From positions 1 through 60,013 of the forward strand of contig BBXU01002124.1 of NCBI GenBank assembly GCA_001598975.1: a DNA stretch of 60,013 nucleotides, written 5' to 3'. Below the pieces are notes generated by a model, which worked only from the letters and a program-made list of their open reading frames with translations, did no database searches and had not been told where the DNA came from. Both the position numbers and the translations under genes were made by a program. Each line of letters starts with the position of its first letter. Within the stretch, counting starts at the first letter, position 1. Shown here in pieces: positions 1 to 9,876 of the stretch. The stretch is from Parachlorella kessleri. Its lineage: Eukaryota > Chlorophyta > Trebouxiophyceae > Chlorellales > Chlorellaceae.

Positions 1-362
1 AAGGCGGCAGGCCAGGGATGCTCGGGAAGCGAGATGCGGGGCGCAGGCAGGCTGCAGCCAAGTCACCAGCCGTCGGAGCGTGCGCTGGGTCATATTTGCA
101 AGGTTTGGTTATGGCGCCGTTCACGGCCGGACTACACATCATCAGAATATCCGCAGTGGTAGGACATCCTTCCCACCACTAAGCCCAGGCTGGCCAGCCG
201 TCCGTCCCACCACTAATCCCATGCTGCCAGGCCGCCTGAATGGGCGGCGTGTCCAACGCCTGTGTGTGTTTTCCTCAGGGCAAGGCCTCACTGACCACGC
301 GTTGCCTTTGCTTACCATTGACATACCTCACACCTGGGCCCGGCATGCAATCCTGCGCGCAG
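1..362. other. Unresolved upstream part of the DnaJ gene
   Basis: This stretch precedes the first DnaJ exon I can place. It should hold intron sequence and perhaps part of the preceding exon, because the exon at 363 starts in mid-codon. Around 17-46 one frame reads roughly GMLGKRDAGR, which weakly resembles the family segment before the GGERGDLYV motif. No clean donor follows it, so I do not call it. The J-domain, Gly/Phe region and zinc finger must lie left of the window if they exist. Confidence 0.4.
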
Positions 363-1988
363 GGGCGGCGAGCGCGGCGACCTGTATGTGTTCATCAAGG
401 TCAGGGCGCACCCCGAGCTTCGCAGGGAGGGCACCACAATACACTCAAGTGAGCCGGGTGTTTTGCGATTGCTTGCTGTATCGTAGTTGGTGGGCCGAGC
501 TGGCTGCTGTGTGCTGCTTGGTGCTAGCTGTAGAGATGGTCTGGGCATGTGTTCCCTAACGCGTGTTGTTGCAAGGAAACGACACCTTGCCAGCTGGTGA
601 GCGTTGTGTTAAAGTCAGTGGGATTGTCTTGGTGAATCCCACCTCATGCTGTAGTGCTGTAAGGCTAGGTTGTTGGATACTGGGCTGCGTGTGCTATAGA
701 GCTCTGTGCAGAGCTGCTGTCCATACCGGTGTGTTTTGCAACTCCCTTGGCGCGGAGCACTGTTGTGTGCTGTGTACCGCTCGCTGCTTGTCCTGTGAAG
801 AGCGTGCCAGGCTCGTACTGAGCCTTCACTTTGCTGTGCAGATGTGGAGGTCAGCTATGTGGACGCCATCCTAGGGACAACCGTGCAGGTGGCTACAGTT
901 GATGGGCCTGTGGACCTCAAGGTCCCTGCGGGTGAGCTTGAGGCGGTCAGGGGTGGGCTGGTTCTTATTGTCTTTTTATACAAGTACCTTGTTGCAAGAG
1001 CCTACAGGCTAGTACAGTTTCACATGCTTGTGTAGCCTGGAGATGTCTGCGCCGGTACAGGGTGCTTGTTTGGCCGTACTTGCCTCTCGGACCGTCGGTT
1101 GTCTGTGTTGGCGTTGGGTGCTGCGGTCGACTTGTCAGGTGTCCTCCACTTGATTTTACTGTTTGCCAGAGAATCAGCCGCTGCAGCAGACTAGAAGCCA
1201 TGACCCGGCGGCCCTTTGCAATTTGCAGGCACGCAGCCGGGCACGACGCTTGTGATGAGCAAGCGTGGCGTGCCCAAGCTGGGCAGCAGCAATGTGCGGG
1301 GTGACCACCTCGTGCATGTCAAGGTGGGCACAGCACGGCACAGCACGGCGTGCAAAGCATGCCATGCAGCAGAGTGCATGCTTGCATGCATGCAGCAGTT
1401 CAAACTCTGGCAGCCGACGGTGGGCTCGTGTCCTTGTTGACTGTCATGGTGGCACTCAGCGCCCCATGCCCTGGTTGTGTGAACTGGTGCAGGTGAAGGT
1501 CCCACAGACGCTAGATTGTGAGTCATGATTGAGTGTTATGATGTGGCACTAAGAGCATATGCCCTGGTTGCTGCCTGTGTGTTGGTGCAGGTGAAGATCC
1601 CCAAGACGCTGGACCGCGAGGAGCGGGAGCTGGTGGAGGCGCTGCGAGACATGCAGGCAGCACGGCCAGCAGGTGGGCTCCTGCGCTAGCAGCGTGGTGG
1701 GTGGGCTGGTGCGCTAGCGGCGGGGTGGGTGGGCGTGTGGAGCGGTGGGAGCCAGCTGGATGCCTTGCTACCCTTGTGTGGATGTGGTGGCGGCAACTGT
1801 TTGGCCCCTGCAATTTGGGAGGCGGGCCTGTATAGATTGGCAGGCTGCAGAAGTGCTGCATGAGATTGCGACTGGTGCAAGCTTGTTGAGGGTAGTACAG
1901 TGGTGCTGGAAGAACCGCAGTTGGTTGGTACTTCTGCTGACTATGGTGTCCTTCCTCCTGACCTGCAGCAAAGAAGGGCTGGTTTTAA
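363..1988 (+). CDS. DnaJ/Hsp40 co-chaperone, C-terminal part (organellar, bacterial type)
   Basis: The C-terminal substrate-binding region of a DnaJ co-chaperone, which delivers clients to Hsp70 and stimulates its ATPase. Exons are 363-448, 842-931, 1229-1323, 1591-1672 and 1969-1988. All junctions are GT-AG and phases agree. The product carries [84 protein letters not shown] and ends AAKKGWF-stop. These are the ordered landmarks of the two beta-barrel C-terminal domains of bacterial-type DnaJ. The J-domain and zinc finger lie outside the window, so the class (DnaJA-like) and location (plastid or mitochondrion) are inferred from the bacterial character of the sequence. An extra decayed copy of the fourth exon sits in the preceding intron. 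The 5' end is missing at the window edge. Confidence 0.88.
1450..1523 (+). repeat. Tandem duplicate of DnaJ exon 4 and its acceptor, decayed
   Basis: The segment from about 1450 to 1523 matches 1543-1621, about 98 bases downstream, including the upstream pyrimidine/TGG-rich stretch and the GTGCAG acceptor. The copy reads [11 protein letters not shown] then TGA, where the functional exon reads [11 protein letters not shown]. It keeps an acceptor before 1493 and a good GTGAGT donor at 1518-1523. A 25-nt exon (1493-1517) could therefore be spliced in, and this would break the frame. It is either a dead duplicate or a poison exon. Confidence 0.75.
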
Positions 1989-2733
1989 AACCCCCGGCTT
2001 ACCACCGAAGCCCTTGGCTGCCTGGCCTCATTTGCTGACGTACCTTGATATTGGGCCTAAAGGACAATCAGAGCAAGCTGGAACACGGTGACTGGCCATG
2101 TTTCTCACCCTGGCGTTCCGCCATAGCCCCCTGCTAAGTGGATCTGGTTGTCATTAGCGCTCTTGCTGGCAGGCTGGCCCCGTTACAACAGGCTCTTGCT
2201 AGATGTGTCCCAAGGGAGGGACTGCTGGGTGCACAGCCTCACCAAGGGAGGGACTTGCCCTCATGCCGCTGCTAGCTAGAAGTTCGTAACGCATGCCTTT
2301 GAACTGCTCGCATTTCATTATCTGTTTGCTACCCTTTTGGTGATGTTCGCGCGTGGGGCATGCTGCCGCACACCTAGGCAAGGTATGGGTATTGTATCTA
2401 GGGAGGCCCTTGTTGCATGTAGTCCTCAAATCTTTCTTTACTCCACCACCGAGGGCTTAGGTTGATCCTTGGCTATCCCGCTCTGTCAGTGCTGAACCAA
2501 CATGGAAGCTGGTGTGCTATCTGTTGGGATCCGGGTTCCAGCAGGAATGCAGTGCCGTTGAGCTGTGCAAGTTTTATAAACAAACTCTTAAGACGTCCGC
2601 AAACGTACCAGGCAATTGTCAGGTCCCTTCCATTAAGACGCGTTACATGAGACCACAACAAGTCTGTTGCTCCAGTCAGGGGAATAAGGAAGGATATGCG
2701 GCAGTCGATCAAGGCGTGATACTCAAAGCGGCC
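1989..2733. other. Convergent intergenic region, DnaJ / L24
   Basis: Both neighbours end here, so it holds the two 3' untranslated regions. I see no supported exon. Reading frames here lack family resemblance and good splice borders. The L24 polyadenylation signal (TGTAA on the minus strand) lies at 2642-2646. Confidence 0.6.
2642..2646 (-). terminator. Polyadenylation signal TGTAA of L24
   Basis: TGTAA on the minus strand, about 90 bases beyond the L24 stop codon. TGTAA is the usual polyadenylation signal of chlorophyte nuclear genes and the distance fits. Confidence 0.5.
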
Positions 2734-4367
2734 TCAGTCCACGATCTCTCCGGTCTTCTTGAGGTATCGCACCTTCCTGCCATCATCCAGGACCCTGCAG
2801 GAAAGGCCAGGCATGGCGCCGCAGGCTCACGGACGATCCAGACAGGCCAGCCCATTTTGGTAATCCATACACCAAGTCAACCAGCAGTCACCCCACTGGC
2901 AGTAGCAGAGGGCTAGGCCATCCGGACCAGACAGCCCTCCAAAAACTTAACTTCACCAACCTGGCCCACGCCACCAAGACGTTGACAAGCAGCCACAATA
3001 TCACTGGGGCACTTCCTCCAAGCCAAGTTTTGTACAATATCCTGCCTTCATTGATGAAACTGAGCAGGTTTCAGGAGATTCTCGCGGCCCCCCACACCAC
3101 TACCACCACCACCACACAGACACATATGCGGATCCACCCTACGCCCTGCCAGCCTTGCCTCCTACGGAAGCCAGCACGCACACACCACCACTCACTTGTA
3201 GCCGATCCTGCTGCGGACTTGCTTCTCTGTGGAGTAGAGCTGCACGTTGGAGTGGTGCACGGGGAATTCCTTCTTCACAATCTGCCCAGCCTCCCCTTCC
3301 TGAGTCGGCTTCACATGCTTGGTCTGCAGGGCAACGGCCACATGTCACATGCTTGCTCCCAATTGCTGGGCTGCCCGTCCACTGCCAGGCTGCCAGGCGC
3401 ACCTTCCGGCATCCACGGAGCACAGGACATACATCAGTGCCCTGCTACTGTCTGCCTCGGTATGGGTGCTTGACAGACTTTGTAGCACGGGCACGCACCC
3501 AACACACACATAGCTGTTACTCTCCAGCTCCATTGCCCTCACCTTAATGTTCACACCTTCCACAAGCACAGTCCCGGTCTTGGTGTTGACCTTGGTAATC
3601 TTGCCCACAACCCCCTTGTCACTGCCGGCAATCACCTGTGCGCACGCCATCACAGTACCTTTGGAAGGTTGCCCACGCACATGTCCCTGCCGTGTCCAGT
3701 GTCAGGTTGTTACTCGCGGGCTACTTCATGCATGCCACAGTGCTGCGCTGCAGTTCTCCAGACTCCCAGCACAGAGGGACAGAGTACTTCCCTCCTGCAC
3801 ACTAAGTTACTCCAGGGCTGCGATGCCAGCTGCCGCTCTTTCAGAGCTCAACATCAAGCCGGTACCCACCCTCTCCAAGGGGCTGATTGAAGAGTCTCAC
3901 CTGCACGGTGTCGCCTGACTTGACGTGCATGGGTATCCGCACCGGCTTGAAGTTCTTTGTGAGCTCATAATGCTCCCATTTCTTGCCGGGGCCCTGCAAC
4001 AAGATAGTGTTGTGAGCAAGGTACTCACCAGTGAAGTGTGTGCTCCTGCTGCCTAACAAACGTTTCAACACTGCCCACTCCAAACTGCAATGTGGGCACC
4101 CAAGCTGGCCAGGCCGTTTTGCAGGCAGGCACTGGTGTCTAGTCCCAACACTCACGATGCGGCCGGCCTGCACTTGGAACGTGCATGGAGCTGCGACCTG
4201 CAAGTGCAGCAGAAAAACAACGTCAGGCTACAGGGCCTTGGCTGAGATAGCAAGCGCCCAGGCCAGCCGCATGGCATGCGTACCCGCTGGGGCTTTGCGC
4301 TAACAAGCTTGGTCCCAAATATGCTGGAGCGGTGCAGCTGCACTCTCTGGCCCAGTGCGGCAGCCAT
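2734..4367 (-). CDS. PRPL24: Plastid 50S ribosomal protein L24 (uL24), nucleus-encoded
   Basis: A structural protein of the plastid large ribosomal subunit that binds 23S rRNA early in assembly. Exons in transcript order are 4284-4367, 4156-4197, 3901-3993, 3543-3635, 3196-3323 and 2734-2794, giving 166 aa with consistent phases. The first ~42 residues ([15 protein letters not shown]...) are basic, Ser/Ala-rich and lack homology, as expected of a transit peptide. Residues ~64-95 hold the KOW motif ([18 protein letters not shown], then VGKITKV and [15 protein letters not shown]). The family segments [19 protein letters not shown] and [19 protein letters not shown] follow. That last segment is typical of plastid rather than E. 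coli L24. The start ATG is the first in frame, and the donor at its exon end fits the phase. Plastid targeting is inferred from the sequence type. Confidence 0.93.
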
Positions 4368-5172
4368 AGCGACCGCCTCCCTACCCCAGCGACACGGAAA
4401 ACAGTACAGCTATTGGAAATGCCACCTAGAAGAGCAAGACACTTGCAGGCACAACCCTGCTGTGGGCCAACCTCATCGGTACTGCTGAAGTACACAACAT
4501 AGGAGGCAAAAGCGTCGGGCCGCCCTGAAGGACTTCGTATTGCAACCTGGTATATATGTAATTATTATCAATCTGACAAGCAAGTTGAGCTGGTCGGCAA
4601 CCTTGCTTGACCCCAGAATCCATGGATCACTTGGCCGGCCGCGGCCCGGTTGAAACAATTTGCGGCCTCTTCCGTGTGCAGCTCGCACCCCCTCTTAGCT
4701 TTTACCTTGCACTTGCCTTCAAAGTATAAGGCAACTCCTCCTGGACACAGTTGTGTGGGTTCTGAACTCTGGAGCGTGTCTACTGGGCCTGCCACTGCAG
4801 AGTTGGGCCTTCTGCACTGTTATTAAGCACCTGCCAATGAAGGCAGTCTATGTATTATTTTTAGTAAAATATACGTGGCAACAAGGGTTCGAACAGCAGT
4901 TTGGCGGGTGCCAGCTGCATCAGGTAAATTAGCAGAGCTATGAGAAGGGGAACAAGGTACAAGCACGGAGGCCATAACAACATCATATCATTATGTTAAA
5001 TGGATTCGAGGCAATGAACCACCAACATCCCCAAATTAATATCGAGTTGCGCAGATGCTGTCCGCTGCTTACCTGCTGTCAAACCCTGCAGTGAACCCTC
5101 TACCGCTCACAAGTACAGTGCAGCAGGTCTGAACCTCTCCTGCTAACATACTGAGTCTCTCATGCCAGAACA
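4368..5172. other. Intergenic region between L24 and OMA1
   Basis: Both neighbours are on the minus strand, so this holds the OMA1 3' untranslated region and the L24 promoter. The 4800-5060 part is A/T-rich compared with its surroundings. A minus-strand open frame at 4568-4795 was considered and rejected. I see no repeat or RNA gene here. Confidence 0.5.
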
Positions 5173-8100
5173 CTACTCCCAGCTGACGACCCTGCCAAGC
5201 GCACTTTTGAAGCCATCCAGCTGGCCCCGCCCCGCCTCACAGCCGCTGCCCTCATAAAGGTACTCGGCCTTGGGAAGCATCTGCACAACATTCGGCAAGC
5301 TGCTTCTTGAGCACACCGCCGTGGTTGGCCGCCTTTACAGCAATTATACTGCCCGCCTGGAAATTGCGATACCCCGTGTCCCCTGGGACAGCATGCGCCA
5401 GCTGTCAAGGGCCCATGGGACAGCGAGACCACAGCATAGCTTGGGTGAGATTGGCAGCCACTCTGCGCAATGCAGCTGCGCATCGTGAAGGCCACCGGTC
5501 CAGTCCACAAACCCCATGTGCGGCCCCCCTTGCTCTGGACTTGCCTCCTTGATCCGCTTGATCCGGTCTGATGACACGGGATGCGTCCTGAGGAACTTGG
5601 GCACTGCCTCGCCGCCAGCCGCCTTCTCAACCTGCACCGCATGCACGCCCACGGTCTGCTCCTACTTTGCTTGGTCCAAACCCATGTATGAACATGGCAA
5701 CCTGTCGAACGGCGACCTCTATAGAGCGACGGCGGAGGGTAGGTGGGAGGGGGGGCCAACTAATTGAACATCCCCAGTCAGCAAGTAGGGTCCCTAAACC
5801 AATACATGTTTCACATTTGCGCCAGTCTATGCCAGTCACGAGCACTGCAGACAGGCCAGCCAAGTTCATTCACCATGCAGCATATAGGACAAAAACAAAG
5901 TCTTGTTTAGTGCACCCATCCGCAGGCCCAGCATTGCCCCTGTACTGAGAAGGAGATGCCGCTCCCCTCATGCCAGTGCGGACGGCAGCTTTGACCTACC
6001 CATACCACAAGGGACGGCAAATGGATAGAGTGAGGTAATCTGCCATCTCCCACCTCCTCAAGCTTCTGGAACACGCTGACAGCCGCTTCGGGGTCAAAGC
6101 AGGCCCTGGCCGCCAGCTGGATGCCGATGATGTCTGCCTCAGTCTCCGCTTTTCTGCAGCGAGCTCCGAACCGCAGCTTACAAATATCAACATCAACAGC
6201 CATGTTTCCCACTTGCAAAACCTGCCGCCAAGGACATACGCGTTTTTTTGTACCACTGAAGAAGGGACCCTGGACCCTTAGCATCATGATCCCCAACTCA
6301 CACACAGCATTCAACCACCCTAACAAGCTGAACACAACCAATGCGGCTGTACCTTGACCTGGCTGTAATCCTGATTGTCCTCAGCAGGCTCAGGACTGGC
6401 CCTTACCTCGAATTTGGCAGGAAGAAGGCTGTTGTGAGGAGGCCAGGCGGGATGGCGATGCCCAGCACCCAGTACGCAATCAGCCTCCCAAACTGCGGCA
6501 ACCAGTTACCGCGCAGGCAACCTCGAGCGGGACAACATCGAGGGACAGCGGAGAATGAGACCTGACAGCCCGAGGCTGCTTGTGTGATAGACCCCGCTGG
6601 ATGCCTGCCTGGGGTTCCTCCGTCAGTGCTCCTGCCCCTCAAGAGCAGCCACGGGCCCCTGCCGAGACACTGGGAGCACATGGGCTTTCCCTGGCTCTGC
6701 CGTAATACCTGTCAGTCCAGTCCGGCCCAGCTCTACTCCCTGTTCGCACTACCTGTCACCCATGCTAATAATACCTGGCCACTTGGTCTTGAGTAGCAAG
6801 GAGGACCCTACAATATGTCATTCCTGACTCACCTGCATGTACTCTGCCTGGCTCATGCGCTCCGCGCCGTGCCTGGCCACCACATGGGCACACTCGTGCG
6901 CCAGCACAGCCGCAAGCTCGTCCTCGCTGCGAAGCAGCTTGAGAAGGCCTGCGCAGCAGCCCCAGCAAGCTGGCTGGCAGGTGAGCAGTTCTGTGACGCC
7001 AAGCTGGCGAAGCGCAGCACAGCAGCCAGAAATGCGGACGGACCAGGGCTGACTCTCAAACGCGGCAAGCTGCCAGAGGTTCTGGCCGCCCCAACGAGAA
7101 ACACCAGCGACAGGCACGAGGCTACAGCTAGACTTACTTAGCATAGGTCAGACCCATAGAAATCCTTGTACGTGCTAACACAACCATCATATATCCCCGT
7201 GCACATGGCACGGGGCTTTCACCTGTGTAGACCACCACCTTGCCTCCCGGCACCACAAACGCATTGACCTGGTCTGACCTGCAAACATGGTACCCCGGCT
7301 GCTTCCACCAATCTGGAATGGCTTGCCAAGGCATCCACTGCACGATCTGACTACCATGTCACAGGTGTTCTTCACCCACCCGCAACAAAATAGAAGCCTG
7401 GCAGCCACTGGGCCTAGATACATTGACCCCAACCACTGCCATGTAAAGCCCGTGTTCCTTGCCTCAGGCTTACCTAATCACCGCAAACTCCCACTGCAGG
7501 TCCATCATATGTTCCTGGAAGCCGCCCCCAAAGCCATCTGTCGCTACCCGCGCCACCCGGCGACCCACCCGCTCCACAGACCGAACTGCAACAGCCGCAG
7601 CAGAGCCCAGCAGAGCAGAGCTGGCAGGTTTGCCCCTGGGCACGCACACCAAGCTGAGGAGTATACGGCTAGCCGTGGATTGGAAGTTGACAACACCGTC
7701 GCAAGCAGCGGGGTGCACCTGCACACACACAACTGCGCTGCAAGGAAGCTCAGCTATGTCAGTTGGTGCAGTGGTCCCACAGTGACAAGCTTCACTGCTG
7801 GTTCACTTCTAGGCACGCTCAGCGCACCTGCTGGGGAGTAGGCAGGCAGCAGGGAGCCAGACGTGCGCGCCTCCATGACCACCTGCATTACACAGACCCA
7901 CCGTCAGGGCACTAGAGCATATATCAAACCCATACGGAGATGTCCACTTAATGCCAACTAGCAGAGCAGTACGTGCGGTGTTCCACACCCCAATCCACAG
8001 ACACAGGGACTCCCGCCCTTGCCCGTAGGCAAGCACTGCACCCCACCAGCTTGTCTTCCTGACTCGTCTAGCCCTACCCCCTTATCAACCTCAGAAGGCG

Positions 8101-9438
8101 CCAGCACTAGCTATGACCCCAAACAGTTGCATATTCCCCCCATGTTCAATGTCCTGACTTTCTGGCCTAATCTCAGGCAACAGTAGCATCTCATGGCCAG
8201 TCCACCGTCACGTTCCCTACCAGCTCACCTGCTTAAAAGTCTCCAGCCCAAGCTCCTGCTCCATCTCGGAGGACACCAGCACCGAGTGCTTCCGCCCCGT
8301 GTAGGGCACCTCCTGTCGGCTGCTGTACCACACCTGCAACAAATCTAGTCTAGTCTTACAGCTTACCCTAAACCCTACACCCTTGCGGGTCAGTCACAAT
8401 CTTGTCACACCTGAAAGTACAATCTCAACCAGGTTGCTACTAGGCAGGCAGTCACTCCCGCTTGCTGCAGGCTGAAACACGGGCACCTGCCACAAGGATG
8501 GTGTGTTGCACATGTTAGGCCTGGTGTCACTTTAGTCTTGGAGTTGATGCAGCAGCGGACTGGCTGGCAGGTGTTATGCTGTGATGGGGAGGTTGCCTCC
8601 AGGCGAACCCTCGTTTTCCCCAGGTGGCTACCAGACCCACCGCCCGACACAAATGCCCTGAAGGTGCATAATATGCGGGTACGCTAGTACCTCCGCTCAT
8701 GCACACTGAATCCTGAATGACAAATGCACCTTCTCCATACTTTGCACTTGCAAGGTGAAGGAGGAAGGGAGGAGTGTGCAAGACACCATGACGCGCTGAT
8801 GACTGCCTCTCGTCCCCCAGACCCTAGTTCCAAGCGAACCACAGGGACACCCCAGCAGCTGATACTAGCAGACCTGCCATCATGGCCGGCAGGCCACACA
8901 GCACAAGGTAACCTTCACAATGCTAGCCCTCGCACCCTTACCACTAGGCTGCCAGCGCCACAGACACCAAGGATGACATAGGTCCGCCGGTTGCTCGTCC
9001 CACCGACTACAACATAGCGTCCCCGACCATCAAAGTGCTGGTAGCCCCTGCGGCATGGTCGAGGGTGTGTGTGTATGTTGGGGGGGGCGGGGGGGAGGGG
9101 GGGGGGGGGCGCAGGTACTCCGTCTCGACTAGACCAGACTACCAGCCGCTTACGCAGCAGCAGTTCTGCACCCCCACGCTTCCAGCCTTGCTGCGCACGC
9201 CACCTTGCGCGTACGTCCCCTAGCAGCCGCGAGCCATGCACCTGCGGTCTGTCCACTGCGCTCTTGTCTGCTGCCAGCTGGAAGGCTTGTCTCTGAGGAA
9301 GGCTGCGGGGCTCTCCCATGCCCTTGCCAGTGCCGGGCTCTCACAGGTTCGAGCTGCGCTCCCCTCTGCTGCTGCCCACGACCGCCCCGCCCCCCTGAAA
9401 GTCTGGGCAAGGAGCTGTGCGGCCCTTTTTCGGAACAT
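5173..9438 (-). CDS. OMA1: OMA1-like mitochondrial inner-membrane zinc metallopeptidase (M48)
   Basis: An M48 protease of the mitochondrial inner membrane that cleaves misfolded or regulatory membrane proteins under stress. Exons in transcript order: 9242-9438, 8942-9047, 8229-8333, 7828-7882, 7474-7585, 7223-7278, 6833-6948, 6407-6561, 6054-6153, 5545-5631, 5173-5280. They give 398 aa with all phases consistent. Residues 1-66 (MFRKRAAQLLAQTFRGAGRS...) look like a basic amphipathic mitochondrial presequence. A membrane segment lies near 88-101. VPYTGRKHSVLVS and VNAFVVPGGKVVVYTG are OMA1 hallmarks. The zinc site is HECAH (228-232), with E304 in ETEAD as third ligand. A second hydrophobic stretch is at ~274-298, and THPVSSDRIKRIKE is near the C-terminus. 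The intron after exon 10 has a GC donor (AG|GCAAGT, 5543-5544). The intron 8334-8941 holds a dispersed repeat. Confidence 0.92.
8329..8413. repeat. Short dispersed element, copy 1 (OMA1 intron edge)
   Basis: The body 8337-8405 shares a ~31-base near-identical core (CTTGCGGGTCAGTCACAA, then TCTTGTCACACCT) and an upstream GTCTTACAGCTT block with 56062-56170 in a different gene. The octamer CACACCTG occurs at 8329-8336 and 8406-8413, on both edges. The first octamer spans the OMA1 exon 3 acceptor. Confidence 0.6.
9080..9109. repeat. Poly-G tract in OMA1 intron 1
   Basis: A nearly pure G run of about 30 bases broken by a C and an A. It lies within the first intron of OMA1 and reads as poly-C in the transcript sense. 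Similar but shorter G/C runs occur only in introns and intergenic DNA of this window. Confidence 0.8.
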
Positions 9439-9876
9439 GTCGGCGTTTGGGAGGTTTTGTTACCGATTCTAGCTTCTTTGATCAGATAGCACTAGGCTGT
9501 GAACCCCCCAGATCTTTGCCCCGGGGGTTGCCTGGGAAGTCTCCTGATTGCACTCTAGAGAGAAGGCCGGAGTGCTTGCAGCTAAGAACCGTTTTGCAGC
9601 ATGACGGATAGCATTGAAACGGGAAATGCAGGTCACCTGCAGCAGGTGGCCACGGGTGGCACCTTACAGTCATCCATGACTACTTGCGTGTTGCCCAATG
9701 AACGGTTTGTGACAGTGCTGCGTGTGTTGCTAGATGTTTATTGTATTCTTTGGTATGTCCTGTAAGAGTCACACGCACTACTTGCCGTGATGGACTGCCT
9801 TTTGGGTGTCATGTGTGCCGTCCCTGCTCCACGCAGCCACCGTATAGACACAGATACTGCTTGCTAACAGACGGTG
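9439..9876. promoter_or_regulatory. Divergent promoter region OMA1 / GT92
   Basis: About 438 bases lie between the start codons of two head-to-head genes, so both 5' untranslated regions and promoters must fit here. I cannot identify individual elements with confidence. The segment is less GC-rich toward the GT92 side. Confidence 0.55.

Noticed and set aside
4568..4795. Minus-strand frame with EEAANCFNRAA, reminiscent of a tetratricopeptide/SNAP helix
   Set aside because: Only one short stretch looks protein-like, no flanking exons or splice sites support it, and it lies between the OMA1 stop and the L24 start.
5160..5759. 199-codon minus-strand open frame
   Set aside because: It overlaps two true OMA1 exons in a different frame. 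The OMA1 frame alone carries the family sequence and the splice sites.
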